Source of the DNA: Paenibacillus crassostreae
Lineage (GTDB): Bacteria > Bacillota > Bacilli > Paenibacillales > Paenibacillaceae
NCBI RefSeq assembly: GCF_001857945.1
Contig: NZ_CP017770.1
Span: 3,038,001 to 3,102,000 of the forward strand
DNA length: 64,000 nucleotides
Reading direction: 5' to 3'
Of this stretch, positions 37,093-46,894 are shown piece by piece (the stretch's first letter is position 1; each line of letters begins with the position of its first letter). Both the position numbers and the translations under genes were made by a program. The notes beneath the pieces are model-generated. The model saw only the letters and a list, made by a program, of their open reading frames with translations, searched no databases and was not told the DNA's origin.

Positions 37093-37440
37093 TTTAATGG
37101 CATTGATTAAGAGCTTTTTATTGAAAATTCACTGTGTTTTAGGCTATTTGGTAACAAAAATGATTTTTTTTAAAAAAAGGTGCAACTTTTTAGAAACCCG
37201 CGCGTCTAAAGTATAGAGTCATTAAGCAAGGGGAACTCGCCATTGATGCCCAAATGAAGAAAATTGTCTATCAATTAGAAAATTTAGCTTTACGGCAACT
37301 TGGACCCATTGTATAATACTTAAGGTAGGATTGGATGCTAGTCTATATTTACCAATTTTCGTTTACCAGTTTCTGTGATACCCGTCACAGACATCATTTA
37401 TATTTATCCGCTCAACTCTAGAAAGGGGGTGCAACGACAA
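37093..37440 (+). promoter_or_regulatory. Long S-layer gene leader with promoter
   Basis: No gene. A promoter candidate is TTTACG (37289-37294), 17-base spacer, TATAAT (37312-37317), giving an untranslated leader of about 115 bases. The leader holds CCCGTCACAG/CTGTGATACCCG-type dyads near 37372-37390. A frame open from about 37185 to 37316 has no start codon with a ribosome site and no recognisable product. Confidence 0.55.
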
Positions 37441-40305
37441 ATGAGTAATACGAGCCCACTCAATGAAAATAAAAATAATAATGTTATGTATGCCCAAGGA
37501 GGAGAAAAAAAGGTTATGAAGAAAATTTTATCAGTAGCTTTATCTACAGCAATGGCATTCTCAATGTTTGCTTCTGTAGCGTTCGCTGATACTGCGGTAT
37601 CAACACAAGATAAGTATGATGCATTGAAAGCAAAAGGTATCTTCTCTGGTTACCCAGATGGTACTGCAGGTCTTGAAAATGAAATGACTCGCGCTGAATT
37701 CGCGAAAGTACTTACTAAGGTTATGGGATTGAAAGAAGTAACTGACGTTCATTCTTATAATGATGCAGGTTATGATAATGCTAAGAACTGGGCTGCTCCT
37801 TATATCGAAGCAGTAACAGCTGCTGGTGTTATGCAAGGTCAAGACTTGACTAAGAAATTGTTCAACCAAAAAGCTAATGTAACTGTTCAAGAATTAGCTG
37901 AAGTTCTAGTTAAGGCATTGGATCTTGAAGTTCCTACAACTACAGACAATACTGCAACTGAATGGGCTAAAGGTTCCGTTCAAGCAGCAATCAACGCTGG
38001 ATTGCTAAGCAAGGATCTTAACTTCCAAGCTAATGCAAAACGTTCATTGTTAGTAGAATCAGCGTTCCTAGCTGAAGCTAAATTGAACCCAGTAGCACCA
38101 ATTGGTGCAACTAAAGTTGAAACAGCTTCCGCAAATAACTACAAAGAAGTAACTGTAGCATTTGATGGTGCAGTAGACAAAGCTAGTGCAACTAACCCTA
38201 ATAACTACACAATTACAGGTCTTTCTTTTGATGGTGCTACACTTTCAGAAGATGCTAAATCTGTTAAATTGAGAATTGCTCAAACTTCAGGTATTTTGGA
38301 TCGTCAAAAAGACTACACTTTGAATGTTAAAGGTGTTAAAGCTTCAGACCTTTCCAAAACAATTTCACAAGAAGTTAAGTTCTCTCCAGTAGATGTTACA
38401 CTTCCTGAAGTTAAAGAAGTTGTTGGATTGGGAACTAAAGCATTCAAAGTGGTATTCTCTGAGCCAGTTCAACAATCTTCTGTAGTTTCTACTGCAAACT
38501 TTAAGATTGATGGAAAAGCAGTATCTGGTTATGTGAAATACACTTACCCGAATGTTGCTATTGTTTCTACAACATTGGAAATTGGCGCTCATACCTTGTC
38601 TGTAAGTAATGTTGAAGACTATGCAGGATTCAAAGTTGCTCCTGTAACTAAAGACTTCACAGTAGCTGAAGATAAAGAAGCTCCTGAAATTACAGGTATT
38701 GTAACTGATGATTTGAGCAGAGTTGAGATTACATTTAACGAAACTGTTAAATCTGTAAGCAAAATCTACCAAACATCAAGTGGCAGAACTGCTACTTATA
38801 AGATCGAAGACAATAAAGTTATCGCTACATTCACAGGTGATCACAAATTAAGTCTTGCTGAAACTACAATTTATGTTGAAGGTGTTACTGATTATAGTGA
38901 CAACTCTGCAAATCGCTCGGCTAAAGTAACACCAGTATTGGATGTTATCCGTCCAGAAGTTGTTGGTGTAACTGCTGAAGTGTATAAGAACAGCCAAGAA
39001 TTTACTGTTGAATTTACTGAAGCTGTTTTAGTTACAGATGCTACAAACACTGCTAACTACACTTTGAAAGATAAAGACGGTAAAGTTGTTAAGATCAAAG
39101 GATTCAACCAAGATGGTCATCCAGTAACTAAACCTGTAGTTGTATCTACTTCACAAGGTAAACAAGTTAAATTCAGTACTCTTGGATTGCTTGATACTGG
39201 AGTATACACTGTAGAAGTTGCTAATGTTCGTGATCAATCTGCTCTAGGAAATGTTATGCTTCCTTACTCTACAACAATTAATCTAGGTGATGTTGCTAAA
39301 CCAACAATACTAGGAACTTCTTACTATGAAGTGACACATCCTGGTAATGATCGTAATGTAGCTGGTGTAGATATCACAGTTAACTTCAGTAAAGCAATTG
39401 CTCTTGATGGAACAGGTACTGCTCTAGATGCTAATAAATATAACTATTCACTTGGCTCTTCAGCTACTGCTGCAACATACTTGCCATTGCCTACTAAGGC
39501 AACAGTAACAGCGATCAATGCAGATACTATTCGTATCTCATTACCTGCTAAAGATGGTGGTTACCTAGATGCTTCAGGTATCTTGAATCTACGTGCTGTA
39601 AACGTTGCTGATACAAACGGTAACTACATCGCTGGAAACTTGGCTACTGTTGCATTGAATGAGAAGTCTGTTAAAGTAGTTTCACTTAAATCAGCAAAAG
39701 CAACAAGTAATGATACTATCGTAGCAGAATTTGACGGTAATCTTGCTTATGTTGATAACAATGACTTTGAAGTAACTGTTACTGGTGGTACTTATTCCGT
39801 GAAAGAAGCATCTATTGACGGAGCTAAAGTTACCTTCAAATTAGCTAATGACAAGAAATTTGCTGCTAACGTTGGAGCTGTAACATTGAATGTTAAAGCT
39901 GCTCCATATGCTGTTCAATCTGTTAACGCTAATGGATTGAAAGCATTTGGAACTAAGACTATTACTGATTCAGTTAGCCCAACTTATGTTGATAACAGCG
40001 TTTTAGTTACAAATGCAGCTGCTGCTAATCAGTACACAGCTACACTTACTTTCGACGAAGCTTTGGTTGTATTTGAAAACCCAACTGCGTTCACTGTGAA
40101 AATTGGCGGAAATGATGCTACTGTTAAAACTGTTGTTCGTGATGCTGATACTACGAAAGTAGTTGTAACGTTCGAGTATACTGGAACAGTTACTGGTGAA
40201 GCGTTTGAAATTTACTTGAACTCTGACAATACATCTTCGAAATTTATCACAGATACTTTAGGAAATGCAGCTAATGTATTCTCTGAATATAAAGAAAGTC
40301 TGTAA
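37441..40305 (+). CDS. Abundant S-layer protein with N-terminal SLH domains; tandem start codons
   Basis: Surface-layer protein. Two good starts are in frame: ATG 37441 (GAAAGGGGGTG upstream, 954 residues) and ATG 37516 (CCAAGGAGG upstream, 929 residues). The second begins with a textbook signal peptide, MKKILSVALSTAMAFSMFAS ending VAFA-D. The first adds 25 polar residues before it. Three SLH repeats follow at about residues 30-70, 75-130 and 145-185 of the short form (with GYPDGTA and MTRAEFAKVL in the first). Then come about eight Ig-like domains with repeating DxxxPE(V/I)xxV entry strands. The even, biased codon use fits very high expression. Binding partner: pyruvylated polymer made via CsaB. 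Confidence 0.92.
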   Translation: MSNTSPLNENKNNNVMYAQGGEKKVMKKILSVALSTAMAFSMFASVAFADTAVSTQDKYDALKAKGIFSGYPDGTAGLENEMTRAEFAKVLTKVMGLKEVTDVHSYNDAGYDNAKNWAAPYIEAVTAAGVMQGQDLTKKLFNQKANVTVQELAEVLVKALDLEVPTTTDNTATEWAKGSVQAAINAGLLSKDLNFQANAKRSLLVESAFLAEAKLNPVAPIGATKVETASANNYKEVTVAFDGAVDKASATNPNNYTITGLSFDGATLSEDAKSVKLRIAQTSGILDRQKDYTLNVKGVKASDLSKTISQEVKFSPVDVTLPEVKEVVGLGTKAFKVVFSEPVQQSSVVSTANFKIDGKAVSGYVKYTYPNVAIVSTTLEIGAHTLSVSNVEDYAGFKVAPVTKDFTVAEDKEAPEITGIVTDDLSRVEITFNETVKSVSKIYQTSSGRTATYKIEDNKVIATFTGDHKLSLAETTIYVEGVTDYSDNSANRSAKVTPVLDVIRPEVVGVTAEVYKNSQEFTVEFTEAVLVTDATNTANYTLKDKDGKVVKIKGFNQDGHPVTKPVVVSTSQGKQVKFSTLGLLDTGVYTVEVANVRDQSALGNVMLPYSTTINLGDVAKPTILGTSYYEVTHPGNDRNVAGVDITVNFSKAIALDGTGTALDANKYNYSLGSSATAATYLPLPTKATVTAINADTIRISLPAKDGGYLDASGILNLRAVNVADTNGNYIAGNLATVALNEKSVKVVSLKSAKATSNDTIVAEFDGNLAYVDNNDFEVTVTGGTYSVKEASIDGAKVTFKLANDKKFAANVGAVTLNVKAAPYAVQSVNANGLKAFGTKTITDSVSPTYVDNSVLVTNAAAANQYTATLTFDEALVVFENPTAFTVKIGGNDATVKTVVRDADTTKVVVTFEYTGTVTGEAFEIYLNSDNTSSKFITDTLGNAANVFSEYKESL

Positions 40306-40328
40306 TAATCACTAAGTGTTGAAAGAAG

Positions 40329-40356
40329 GCTGTCCCTTAGGGGGCAGCTTTTTTTT
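40329..40356 (+). terminator. Terminator after the S-layer gene
   Basis: GCTGTCCC (40329-40336), TTAG loop, GGGGCAGC (40341-40348, one wobble), then eight T. Confidence 0.93.
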
Positions 40357-40385
40357 GAATATATTAGATGTTATGGAGGAATATT

Positions 40386-40916
40386 ATGAAACCAATTTGG
40401 AAGTTATCACTATCTGTCGCTGTATTAGGATGTAGCCTGTGGCTCGGTTCCCTACTCAACAACACAGCCAGCGGTGCTGGCTCTACTACCCAACCCGGAA
40501 CATCTGACGATCCTGTAGTTACCAAAAGCTATGTGGATCAACAAATTCAAAAAGCATTAGGTGGTGGGTCAACAATTACTACACCATCAACTACAGTGCC
40601 TGCACCTTCAACACCAACGGGAAATAGTCCAGCATCTTCAAGCGATACAATAGTGATTGTTGATGTAAAACCAGGTGAAAAGCTTATTGCTTCTGCAGGA
40701 GCAGAATTTATCGTTCGTAATGGTAAAGCAATAATGTACAGCCAAGATACAAGTGGTGCAGCAGACTTGACTGAAGGTAAAGATATTGTGAATGGACAAG
40801 CTGTTGCGACAAATCATCTGTTATCATTCCCGAGAGATGGTCGCGGTATTATGGTCCAAGATGGACATAAATATGGATTAGTTGTCATGGTACGTGGTAG
40901 TTATAGTATTCAATAA
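40386..40916 (+). CDS. Small exported protein of unknown function
   Basis: 176 residues. A basic start and hydrophobic core (about 7-26) indicate export; the core contains VLGC, a relaxed lipobox, so it may be a lipoprotein, or it may be cleaved later near SGA-GS. A Ser/Thr/Pro linker at about 60-85 follows the conserved-looking motif TKSYVDQQIQKALGG. The C-terminal domain (about 88-176, starting VIVDVKPGEKLIASAGAEFIVRNGKA) is predicted all-beta, with HLLSFPRDGRGI. I do not know the function. Start ATG 40386 after TTATGGAGGAAT; directly downstream of the S-layer terminator. Confidence 0.75.
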   Translation: MKPIWKLSLSVAVLGCSLWLGSLLNNTASGAGSTTQPGTSDDPVVTKSYVDQQIQKALGGGSTITTPSTTVPAPSTPTGNSPASSSDTIVIVDVKPGEKLIASAGAEFIVRNGKAIMYSQDTSGAADLTEGKDIVNGQAVATNHLLSFPRDGRGIMVQDGHKYGLVVMVRGSYSIQ

Positions 40917-41045
40917 TTACTGTTCTTTATTCAATAGAACTTATCCCTTATTATTGCCAGTAGTAACAATCTTTTATACGTGTAAGCTCTGACTTATTGC
41001 AAATAATACTCTTGTAAGATGATCATACAGGAGGTGTTTATTATA

Positions 41046-41318
41046 ATGGCAAGAAATAATCGGAAAGTTGTCCCCGAAAGTAGACAGATGATTGATCAAA
41101 TGAAATATGAAATTGCTGCTGAGTTTGGATTGCAGGTAGGCGGTTATAGTACAACAGATGGATTAGATACTGAATTTGGTTCTGATCTGGGGCAAATTGG
41201 CGGATATAGCCAACGGGGACGTTCAAGCTGGGGACATCTCACTTCTAGAGAGAATGGTTCCGTAGGTGGCGAGATTACAAAACGGTTAATACAACAAGCT
41301 GAGCAGACGCTTATATAA
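41046..41318 (+). CDS. Alpha/beta-type small acid-soluble spore protein
   Basis: Coats spore DNA and protects it from UV and heat; degraded by the GPR protease at germination. 90 residues. The family signatures are [11 protein letters not shown] (the GPR cleavage region, EIA.EFG) and the C-terminal [19 protein letters not shown]-contact segment. Between them lies a longer than usual Gly/Ser-rich insert (about residues 36-66), so the protein exceeds the usual 60-75 residues. Start ATG 41046 after AGGAGGTGTTTATTATA. I could not find a convincing sigma-G promoter. Confidence 0.9.
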   Translation: MARNNRKVVPESRQMIDQMKYEIAAEFGLQVGGYSTTDGLDTEFGSDLGQIGGYSQRGRSSWGHLTSRENGSVGGEITKRLIQQAEQTLI

Positions 41319-41399
41319 TGAAGGCATAATACTATGGATTTATCATTAAAAAGGCCGCAATATAGTTGTAAGAGTATCATTAATGGTCATTCCAATTGA

Positions 41400-41427
41400 T
41401 TGACACTGTTTCTCAAATAAGTTATTA
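41400..41427 (+). promoter_or_regulatory. metK promoter
   Basis: TTGACA (41400-41405), 16-base spacer, TATTAT (41422-41427). The only good promoter between the SASP gene and metK. Confidence 0.65.
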
Positions 41428-41450
41428 TGACGAATATGGATTACGTAACG

Positions 41451-41482
41451 ACCTTTTCCAATTGGAAAAGGTTCATTTTTTG
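41451..41482 (+). terminator. Terminator-like palindrome in the metK leader
   Basis: ACCTTTTCCAA-TTGGAAAAGGT (41451-41472) is a perfect 22-base palindrome followed by TCATTTTTTG. It lies just downstream of the inferred metK promoter. It is either an attenuator for metK or the terminator of the SASP gene. Confidence 0.7.
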
Positions 41483-41540
41483 AAATTATAAAATATTATA
41501 GAACCTATCTTGTTTCTTCTTACTTAAGGGAGGTAAATTC

Positions 41541-42743
41541 ATGTCGATTAAAGGACGTCATTTGTTCACATCAGAGTCCGTTACTGAAGGACATCCAGAT
41601 AAAATCTGTGACCAGATATCCGATGCAGTATTGGATGCATTCTTGGCGAATGATCCAAATGCTCGTGTTGCTTGTGAAGTAGCAGTAGCAACTGGTCTTG
41701 TTCTAGTTATTGGTGAAATAAGTACAAATTCCGAATATGTGGATATTCCATCGATTGTTAGAAACACCATTAAAGAAATTGGTTATACGAATGCCAAATA
41801 TGGTTTCGATTATAATACAAGTGCAGTTCTAACTTCATTGAATGAGCAATCAGCAGACATTGCGCAAGGGGTTAATGCTGCACTAGAGAATCGTGATCTA
41901 GAGCAAATGCATAAGGAAACAGCAGATATCGGTGCGGGTGATCAAGGTCTTATGTTTGGTTTCGCTTCAAATGAGACACCTGAATTGATGCCACTACCCA
42001 TCGCCTTAGCACATCGAATTGCACGTCGTCTTTCAGAAGTCCGGAAGAATGGTACATTAGAATATTTACGTCCGGATGGTAAAACACAAGTAACGATTGA
42101 ATACATGGATGATCAACCGGTTCGTGTGGACACAATCGTTGTATCAACGCAACATGCTGAAGAAATAACGTTAGAGCAGATCCAAGCGGATATTAGAGAG
42201 CATGTTATCCTCCCGGTTGTTCCAGAAGAATTGCTTGATGCTAGTACGAAATACTTCATTAATCCTACAGGGCGGTTTGTTATTGGTGGCCCTCAAGGAG
42301 ATGCTGGATTGACTGGGCGTAAGATCATAGTCGATACATACGGTGGGTATGCACGCCATGGTGGTGGAGCATTCTCTGGTAAGGATCCTACGAAGGTAGA
42401 CCGTTCAGCTGCATATGCAGCTCGTTACGTAGCCAAGAACCTAGTGGCTGCTGGTCTAGCAGATAAATGCGAGATTCAGTTGGCCTATGCTATTGGTGTA
42501 GCTACACCAGTCTCAATTAATGTAGATACCTATGGTACAGGGAAAGTAAGTGAGAAGAAGTTAGTTGAACTCATTCAAGAAAACTTCGATCTTCGACCTG
42601 CAGGAATCATTCAAATGCTTGATTTACGTCGTCCAATCTATAAACAGACAGCTGCTTATGGACATTTTGGTCGTACGGATTTAGATTTGCCATGGGAACA
42701 AGTGGACAAGTCTGAGGCTTTGAAGCTACAAGCTGGAATATAA
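41541..42743 (+). CDS. metK: S-adenosylmethionine synthetase
   Basis: Makes SAM from ATP and methionine. 400 residues with the family blocks [26 protein letters not shown] at the N-terminus (spread over 9-34), [12 protein letters not shown], the ATP-loop [21 protein letters not shown] and the P-loop-like [22 protein letters not shown]. Start ATG 41541 after AAGGGAGGTAAATTC. No SAM-I (S-box) motif is visible in the leader, only a terminator-like palindrome close to the promoter. Confidence 0.98.
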   Translation: MSIKGRHLFTSESVTEGHPDKICDQISDAVLDAFLANDPNARVACEVAVATGLVLVIGEISTNSEYVDIPSIVRNTIKEIGYTNAKYGFDYNTSAVLTSLNEQSADIAQGVNAALENRDLEQMHKETADIGAGDQGLMFGFASNETPELMPLPIALAHRIARRLSEVRKNGTLEYLRPDGKTQVTIEYMDDQPVRVDTIVVSTQHAEEITLEQIQADIREHVILPVVPEELLDASTKYFINPTGRFVIGGPQGDAGLTGRKIIVDTYGGYARHGGGAFSGKDPTKVDRSAAYAARYVAKNLVAAGLADKCEIQLAYAIGVATPVSINVDTYGTGKVSEKKLVELIQENFDLRPAGIIQMLDLRRPIYKQTAAYGHFGRTDLDLPWEQVDKSEALKLQAGI

Positions 42744-42766
42744 TTAGTTATTGGCATATATATTAG

Positions 42767-42798
42767 AAGTCGCTGAATTCCTTCAGCGACTTTTTTTG
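42767..42798 (+). terminator. Terminator after metK
   Basis: AAGTCGCTGAA (42767-42777), TTCC loop, TTCAGCGACTT (42782-42792), T run. Confidence 0.95.
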
Positions 42799-42961
42799 TA
42801 GTTCATGTATTACAATATTTCAGATTTCTAAACAAATTAACAGAATTACGTAACTTTTTCCTGTAAAAGCAGTCTATATAAGTATGAGCAAAATTTAAAT
42901 CTACTAATTGAATAGAGAGATAAGATTATAAACGAGATATGAGATGGGAGACTAACGATCA

Positions 42962-45679
42962 ATGAAAAGGTATTCGCAAGGGAAAAAAGATAGATTGATT
43001 ACTACTACAGGTAAGAAGTGTGTTATCGTCACCATAGCCGGGTTATTATGGATTGGTCCGGTTGCGGGCAGCGGATTTCCAATATTTAATTCAATTCAAG
43101 GGACAGTCGTTAATGCGGCATCGGAATCTGTTAAGAAAATTTCAGAAGAAATTATTACTTATGGCGCTAATCTATATAAATATCAATTCACAACAACGCG
43201 TTCTGGCAAACAAGCAACTGCACTTGCTGATGTTATTCGTGTAGATTTACATAATTCAAATGTGAAAATGGATGTTATGAATGGTGTAGATGGTCAATTT
43301 ACAACGAGACAGAGTACACAAGGTATGGCCAATGAGAATGGAGCAGTAGCTGCAATTAATGGAGACTATTACATTACGAGTGGTCCAGGAGCGCAATGGG
43401 CGCCTCTTGGTGGCCAGATTACAGATGGTGTGTTATTGGCGACACCTGGCAATCTGAAAGGTATGTACTCTTTTACCGTGTCTAAGAATGGTACACCTAT
43501 GATTGATGAATATGCCTTTGAAGGTACGGTAACGGCACAAGATGGTTCATTGTTCCCACTCTCAGGAATTAATAAGACAACGTATTACCCTGAAGGGACA
43601 AGTTCACCCTTTAGTCATGTGAATGCGATGTATATGTATACAAGTAATTGGAAATCGTTAGATCGTCCTAGTGATAGTTCAACGACGGCTTCTGAAATTC
43701 TTGTACAGAATGGTGTTATTACACAGATATCAATTGGAGCTCCTCTAACGATACCGGTGCCTGAGGATGGGTTTATTCTACGTGCACATGGGACAGCATC
43801 CACTTTTGCCAAGGATCACTTTGTAATAGGACAACCATTGACTGTGAATTCCTCGCTCAAGTCAGAGACGTCAGGACAAGTGGTTGATCCTACTAGTCTA
43901 CAAATGATGATTGGTGGACATACACTTCTAGTGAATGGCGGTAAGGCGTCTGCTTTTACGAGAGATGTTAATAGTATTGGTGGATACCGTGCTCGTACAG
44001 CTCTTGGTTACTCGCAGGATGGGCGATATGCTTATCTAGTATCTGTAGAAGATAATGGTGATAGTTCAGGTATGTCACTGTCAGAACTGCAGAAGTTCAT
44101 GGTGAATATCGGTGTATGGAAAGGGATGAATCTCGATGGTGGGGGCTCCACTACGATGGTAACCCGTCCTTTAGCTGAGAAGAATACTACACTAGCTTTT
44201 AACACGGAATATGGGACTACACAGCGAAGCATTGTTAATGCTCTAGGTGTATTTAGTACAGCACCACAGGGGCAATTGAAGGGATTGAAAATTAGCGGTA
44301 GCTCTAACTTGTTAATTGGACAAGAGGCTTCCTATACCTTGAAAGGTTATGATACCTACTATAACCCGATTGATGTAGCGCAGATTACTCCATCTTGGAC
44401 TTCAAGTAACGGTAACGTAGCCATTAGTGGTGGTAAGATCATAGGAGTACAACCGGGTACAACAACCGTTACAGCCATAAGCGGTACAACGAAAGTAAGT
44501 ACGAAAGTGACCGTTCTAGGAGCTGATGAGCTTTCAAGTTTAACTGCAGGGAATGCTTCAGGTGCACTTATAGCAGGAACGACTCTTTCTATTCCAGTGA
44601 CGGCTGTTACGAAGAATGGACAAAGTATAGCCATTCCTGCCAGCTCGTTGAAGTGGGAATTCATAGGATTCAAGGGGAAAGTTGAGGGAGATAACCTTAC
44701 TGTAACTTCTGTTAATGCCAATGCGAAAGTTGGTTATGCTGTTGGACGATACAATGGATTTAGTACGGTTATCGTACTCTCGGAAGCTGGTAGTAATATG
44801 TGGGAGAATTTCGAGAATGTCAGTTATCCTGTTGCATTCACTAGTAATGTAGCTCAAGTGGTAGGTTCAGCTGTTGTGACACAAGGAAGTGGAGATCACT
44901 CGAATTCCAAAGTTCTAAGTCTACAATATGATATGACCCAGGGAATTGGTAAAATGTATGCTTATGCTCAATTGAATGGTACGACGGGGAAAGCTATTTC
45001 TGCTCCTGCGACCTCTATGTCAGTGGATGTCTTAGGAGATAAGAGTCTGAATTGGCTAAGAGCAGAACTAGTAGATCAGAGTGGTAAGACAGTGTATGTG
45101 GATTTAGCTAAGGTGATCGATTGGGAAGGCTGGAAGAACCTGAATGTTGATCTAACAAGTCTTAACATTCAATATCCCGCACAATTGAAACGACTTTATG
45201 TTGTTAATGTGGAAGAAGGACAAGATGAACGTGCAATGACAGGAGTAGTAGCTTTTGACAATATCCAGTTTACAATTCCTTCATTATCTAGTGAAGCTAG
45301 TCTCGCGAAGGCAACAGCAGTGATGACGATTGGTAAGAAGTCTATGAATGTGAACGGTGATACAATAGCCATGGATGTAGCTCCGATTGTTAAAGATAAT
45401 ACAACTTATGTGCCGATTCGATTTGTATTAGATGCCTTTGGCGGTAATGCAAATTGGGATGCTGCTAATCAGAGGATTACGGTTATTCGCGGAGGTAAAT
45501 TGCTAGATTTGACAGTGAATAAGAAGGAATTTATTCTGAATGGTAAGAGATTTAGCGCAGTTGTAGCGCCTATAGCCACACAGGGAAGAACCTTAGTTCC
45601 ATTACGTTTAGTATCTGAGCAATTAGGGTTAACCGTGAATTGGAACCAGCAAGCTAAGACCATCACCATTGAATCATAA
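42962..45679 (+). CDS. Secreted phosphodiester-glycosidase (NAGPA/DUF2233) protein with copper-amine-oxidase-type stalk domain
   Basis: 905-residue exported protein. N-terminal membrane/signal segment at about 21-50. The NAGPA-like catalytic domain at about 90-435 shows AAINGDYY and MNLDGGGSTTMV, motifs of enzymes that cleave phosphodiester-linked N-acetyl sugars; the domain in Bacillus YvfO-like/wall proteins is tied to wall-polymer processing. An Ig-like (BIG2) domain follows at about 440-515 (NVAISGGKIIGVQPGTTTVTA). Next is a beta-rich carbohydrate-binding-like part (about 610-780). The C-terminal stalk domain at about 795-905 carries VPIRFVLDAFGGNANWD and LVPLRLVSEQLG. Start ATG 42962 after ATGGGAGACTAACGATCA. 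Substrate not readable from sequence. Confidence 0.85.
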   Translation: MKRYSQGKKDRLITTTGKKCVIVTIAGLLWIGPVAGSGFPIFNSIQGTVVNAASESVKKISEEIITYGANLYKYQFTTTRSGKQATALADVIRVDLHNSNVKMDVMNGVDGQFTTRQSTQGMANENGAVAAINGDYYITSGPGAQWAPLGGQITDGVLLATPGNLKGMYSFTVSKNGTPMIDEYAFEGTVTAQDGSLFPLSGINKTTYYPEGTSSPFSHVNAMYMYTSNWKSLDRPSDSSTTASEILVQNGVITQISIGAPLTIPVPEDGFILRAHGTASTFAKDHFVIGQPLTVNSSLKSETSGQVVDPTSLQMMIGGHTLLVNGGKASAFTRDVNSIGGYRARTALGYSQDGRYAYLVSVEDNGDSSGMSLSELQKFMVNIGVWKGMNLDGGGSTTMVTRPLAEKNTTLAFNTEYGTTQRSIVNALGVFSTAPQGQLKGLKISGSSNLLIGQEASYTLKGYDTYYNPIDVAQITPSWTSSNGNVAISGGKIIGVQPGTTTVTAISGTTKVSTKVTVLGADELSSLTAGNASGALIAGTTLSIPVTAVTKNGQSIAIPASSLKWEFIGFKGKVEGDNLTVTSVNANAKVGYAVGRYNGFSTVIVLSEAGSNMWENFENVSYPVAFTSNVAQVVGSAVVTQGSGDHSNSKVLSLQYDMTQGIGKMYAYAQLNGTTGKAISAPATSMSVDVLGDKSLNWLRAELVDQSGKTVYVDLAKVIDWEGWKNLNVDLTSLNIQYPAQLKRLYVVNVEEGQDERAMTGVVAFDNIQFTIPSLSSEASLAKATAVMTIGKKSMNVNGDTIAMDVAPIVKDNTTYVPIRFVLDAFGGNANWDAANQRITVIRGGKLLDLTVNKKEFILNGKRFSAVVAPIATQGRTLVPLRLVSEQLGLTVNWNQQAKTITIES

Positions 45680-45735
45680 TTATGCTATAATACGGAATAG
45701 TTAAGACGGCAGAATTCGAATGGAGAGTAGCTCTA

Positions 45736-46890
45736 GTGGATTTTCAACCAGATGCGATAGATCGCGTAATTAAGAATGCCATTGAAATGGTAGAGAATAG
45801 TAAAAATCAAATATTCGAGATTCTTGAGAGCGCTCGTGAAGAATTGCAGACACTGAACCAAGAGTTTCAGTTTGTGTTGAAAGAAACTTCAGAGACTTTA
45901 GAAAAGGTAGATCAACTTGAGTTAAGTTATCGGCGATCTCGTATTCGGCTAACGGAAGTTAGTCGTGACTTTGTTCGCTATAAAGAAGAGGATATAAGAC
46001 AAGCTTATGAGAAGGCAACCCAACTCCAACTTGATGTGATGATTTACCGCGAGAAAGAGATGTATCTCAAGGCAAGACGTAATGAATTGCAAAAGAGAAT
46101 CAGAAGTGTGGAGAGTTCATTAGAGCGGGCTGAAAGTATTGGTTCGCAAATGAGTGTTGTCAAAGAGTATTTGTCTGGAGAAATCAGTCAAGTGAGTCGT
46201 GTTCTTGAGACAGCCAAGAATCGTCAACTTATTGGGTTGAAGATCATACTAGCTCAGGAAGAAGAACGTAAACGAATTGCGAGAGAGATACATGATGGTC
46301 CTGCTCAGCTACTAGCAAATCTTGTTCTTCGTACAGAAATAGTAGAAAGAATGGTAATGAAGCAGGAATTTAAGATGGTAGAAGAAGAAGTAATAGATCT
46401 TAAAGGACAGGTACGAGCAAGTCTGGAAGAAATGCGAAAGGTGATATTCAACCTAAGACCTATGACTTTGGATGATTTGGGCCTTGTACCTACACTTCGC
46501 AAATATGTGCATGATTTTGAAGGGAAAACCCAAATCCGAACCTTACTTGAAATAAGAGGTAAGGAATGCCGGTTATCCTCAGCGATGGAGGCGGCTATTT
46601 ATCGTCTTGTACAAGAGGCATTATCTAATGTGAACAAGCATTCTAGAGCTTCTTATGTTGTTGTAGAGATGACATTTCAAGCGCAAATGGTGAAGGTAGT
46701 CATCCAAGATAATGGATGTGGGTTTAACCCTATGCAATTAGAAGAGAAGCGGAATGATCATTTTGGGATCATGGGTATGCGTGAAAGAGCTGAACTCCTT
46801 GAGGGGAGAATGGAGATCAATTCCAAAGTGAATGAAGGAACGAAGATCATAGTTCATATTCCTACAAACGTAGATAAGAGAGAGGAGTGA
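45736..46890 (+). CDS. degS: Sensor histidine kinase DegS
   Basis: Cytoplasmic two-component kinase that phosphorylates DegU, controlling exoenzymes, motility, competence and biofilm. 384 residues, no membrane helix. The N-terminal half (about 20-165) is a coiled-coil sensor domain. The HisKA_3 box EEERKRIAREIHDGPAQLL holds phospho-acceptor H186. The HATPase domain shows VQEALSNVNKHS (N box), DNGCGF and GIMGMRERAELL. Start GTG 45736 after TGGAGAGTAGCTCTA; a -10-like TATAAT lies at about 45686. The stop is 4 bases before degU, so they form an operon. Confidence 0.96.
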   Translation: MDFQPDAIDRVIKNAIEMVENSKNQIFEILESAREELQTLNQEFQFVLKETSETLEKVDQLELSYRRSRIRLTEVSRDFVRYKEEDIRQAYEKATQLQLDVMIYREKEMYLKARRNELQKRIRSVESSLERAESIGSQMSVVKEYLSGEISQVSRVLETAKNRQLIGLKIILAQEEERKRIAREIHDGPAQLLANLVLRTEIVERMVMKQEFKMVEEEVIDLKGQVRASLEEMRKVIFNLRPMTLDDLGLVPTLRKYVHDFEGKTQIRTLLEIRGKECRLSSAMEAAIYRLVQEALSNVNKHSRASYVVVEMTFQAQMVKVVIQDNGCGFNPMQLEEKRNDHFGIMGMRERAELLEGRMEINSKVNEGTKIIVHIPTNVDKREE

Positions 46891-46894
46891 TAGA

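Noticed and set aside
37185..37319. Open frame in the S-layer leader reading ..GELAIDAQMKKIVYQLENLA..
   Set aside because: No start codon with a ribosome site, it crosses the promoter candidate, and no family is recognised. Could be a gene remnant, but unsupported.
41319..41540. SAM-I riboswitch in front of metK
   Set aside because: I looked for the conserved S-box helices and found only a simple palindrome.
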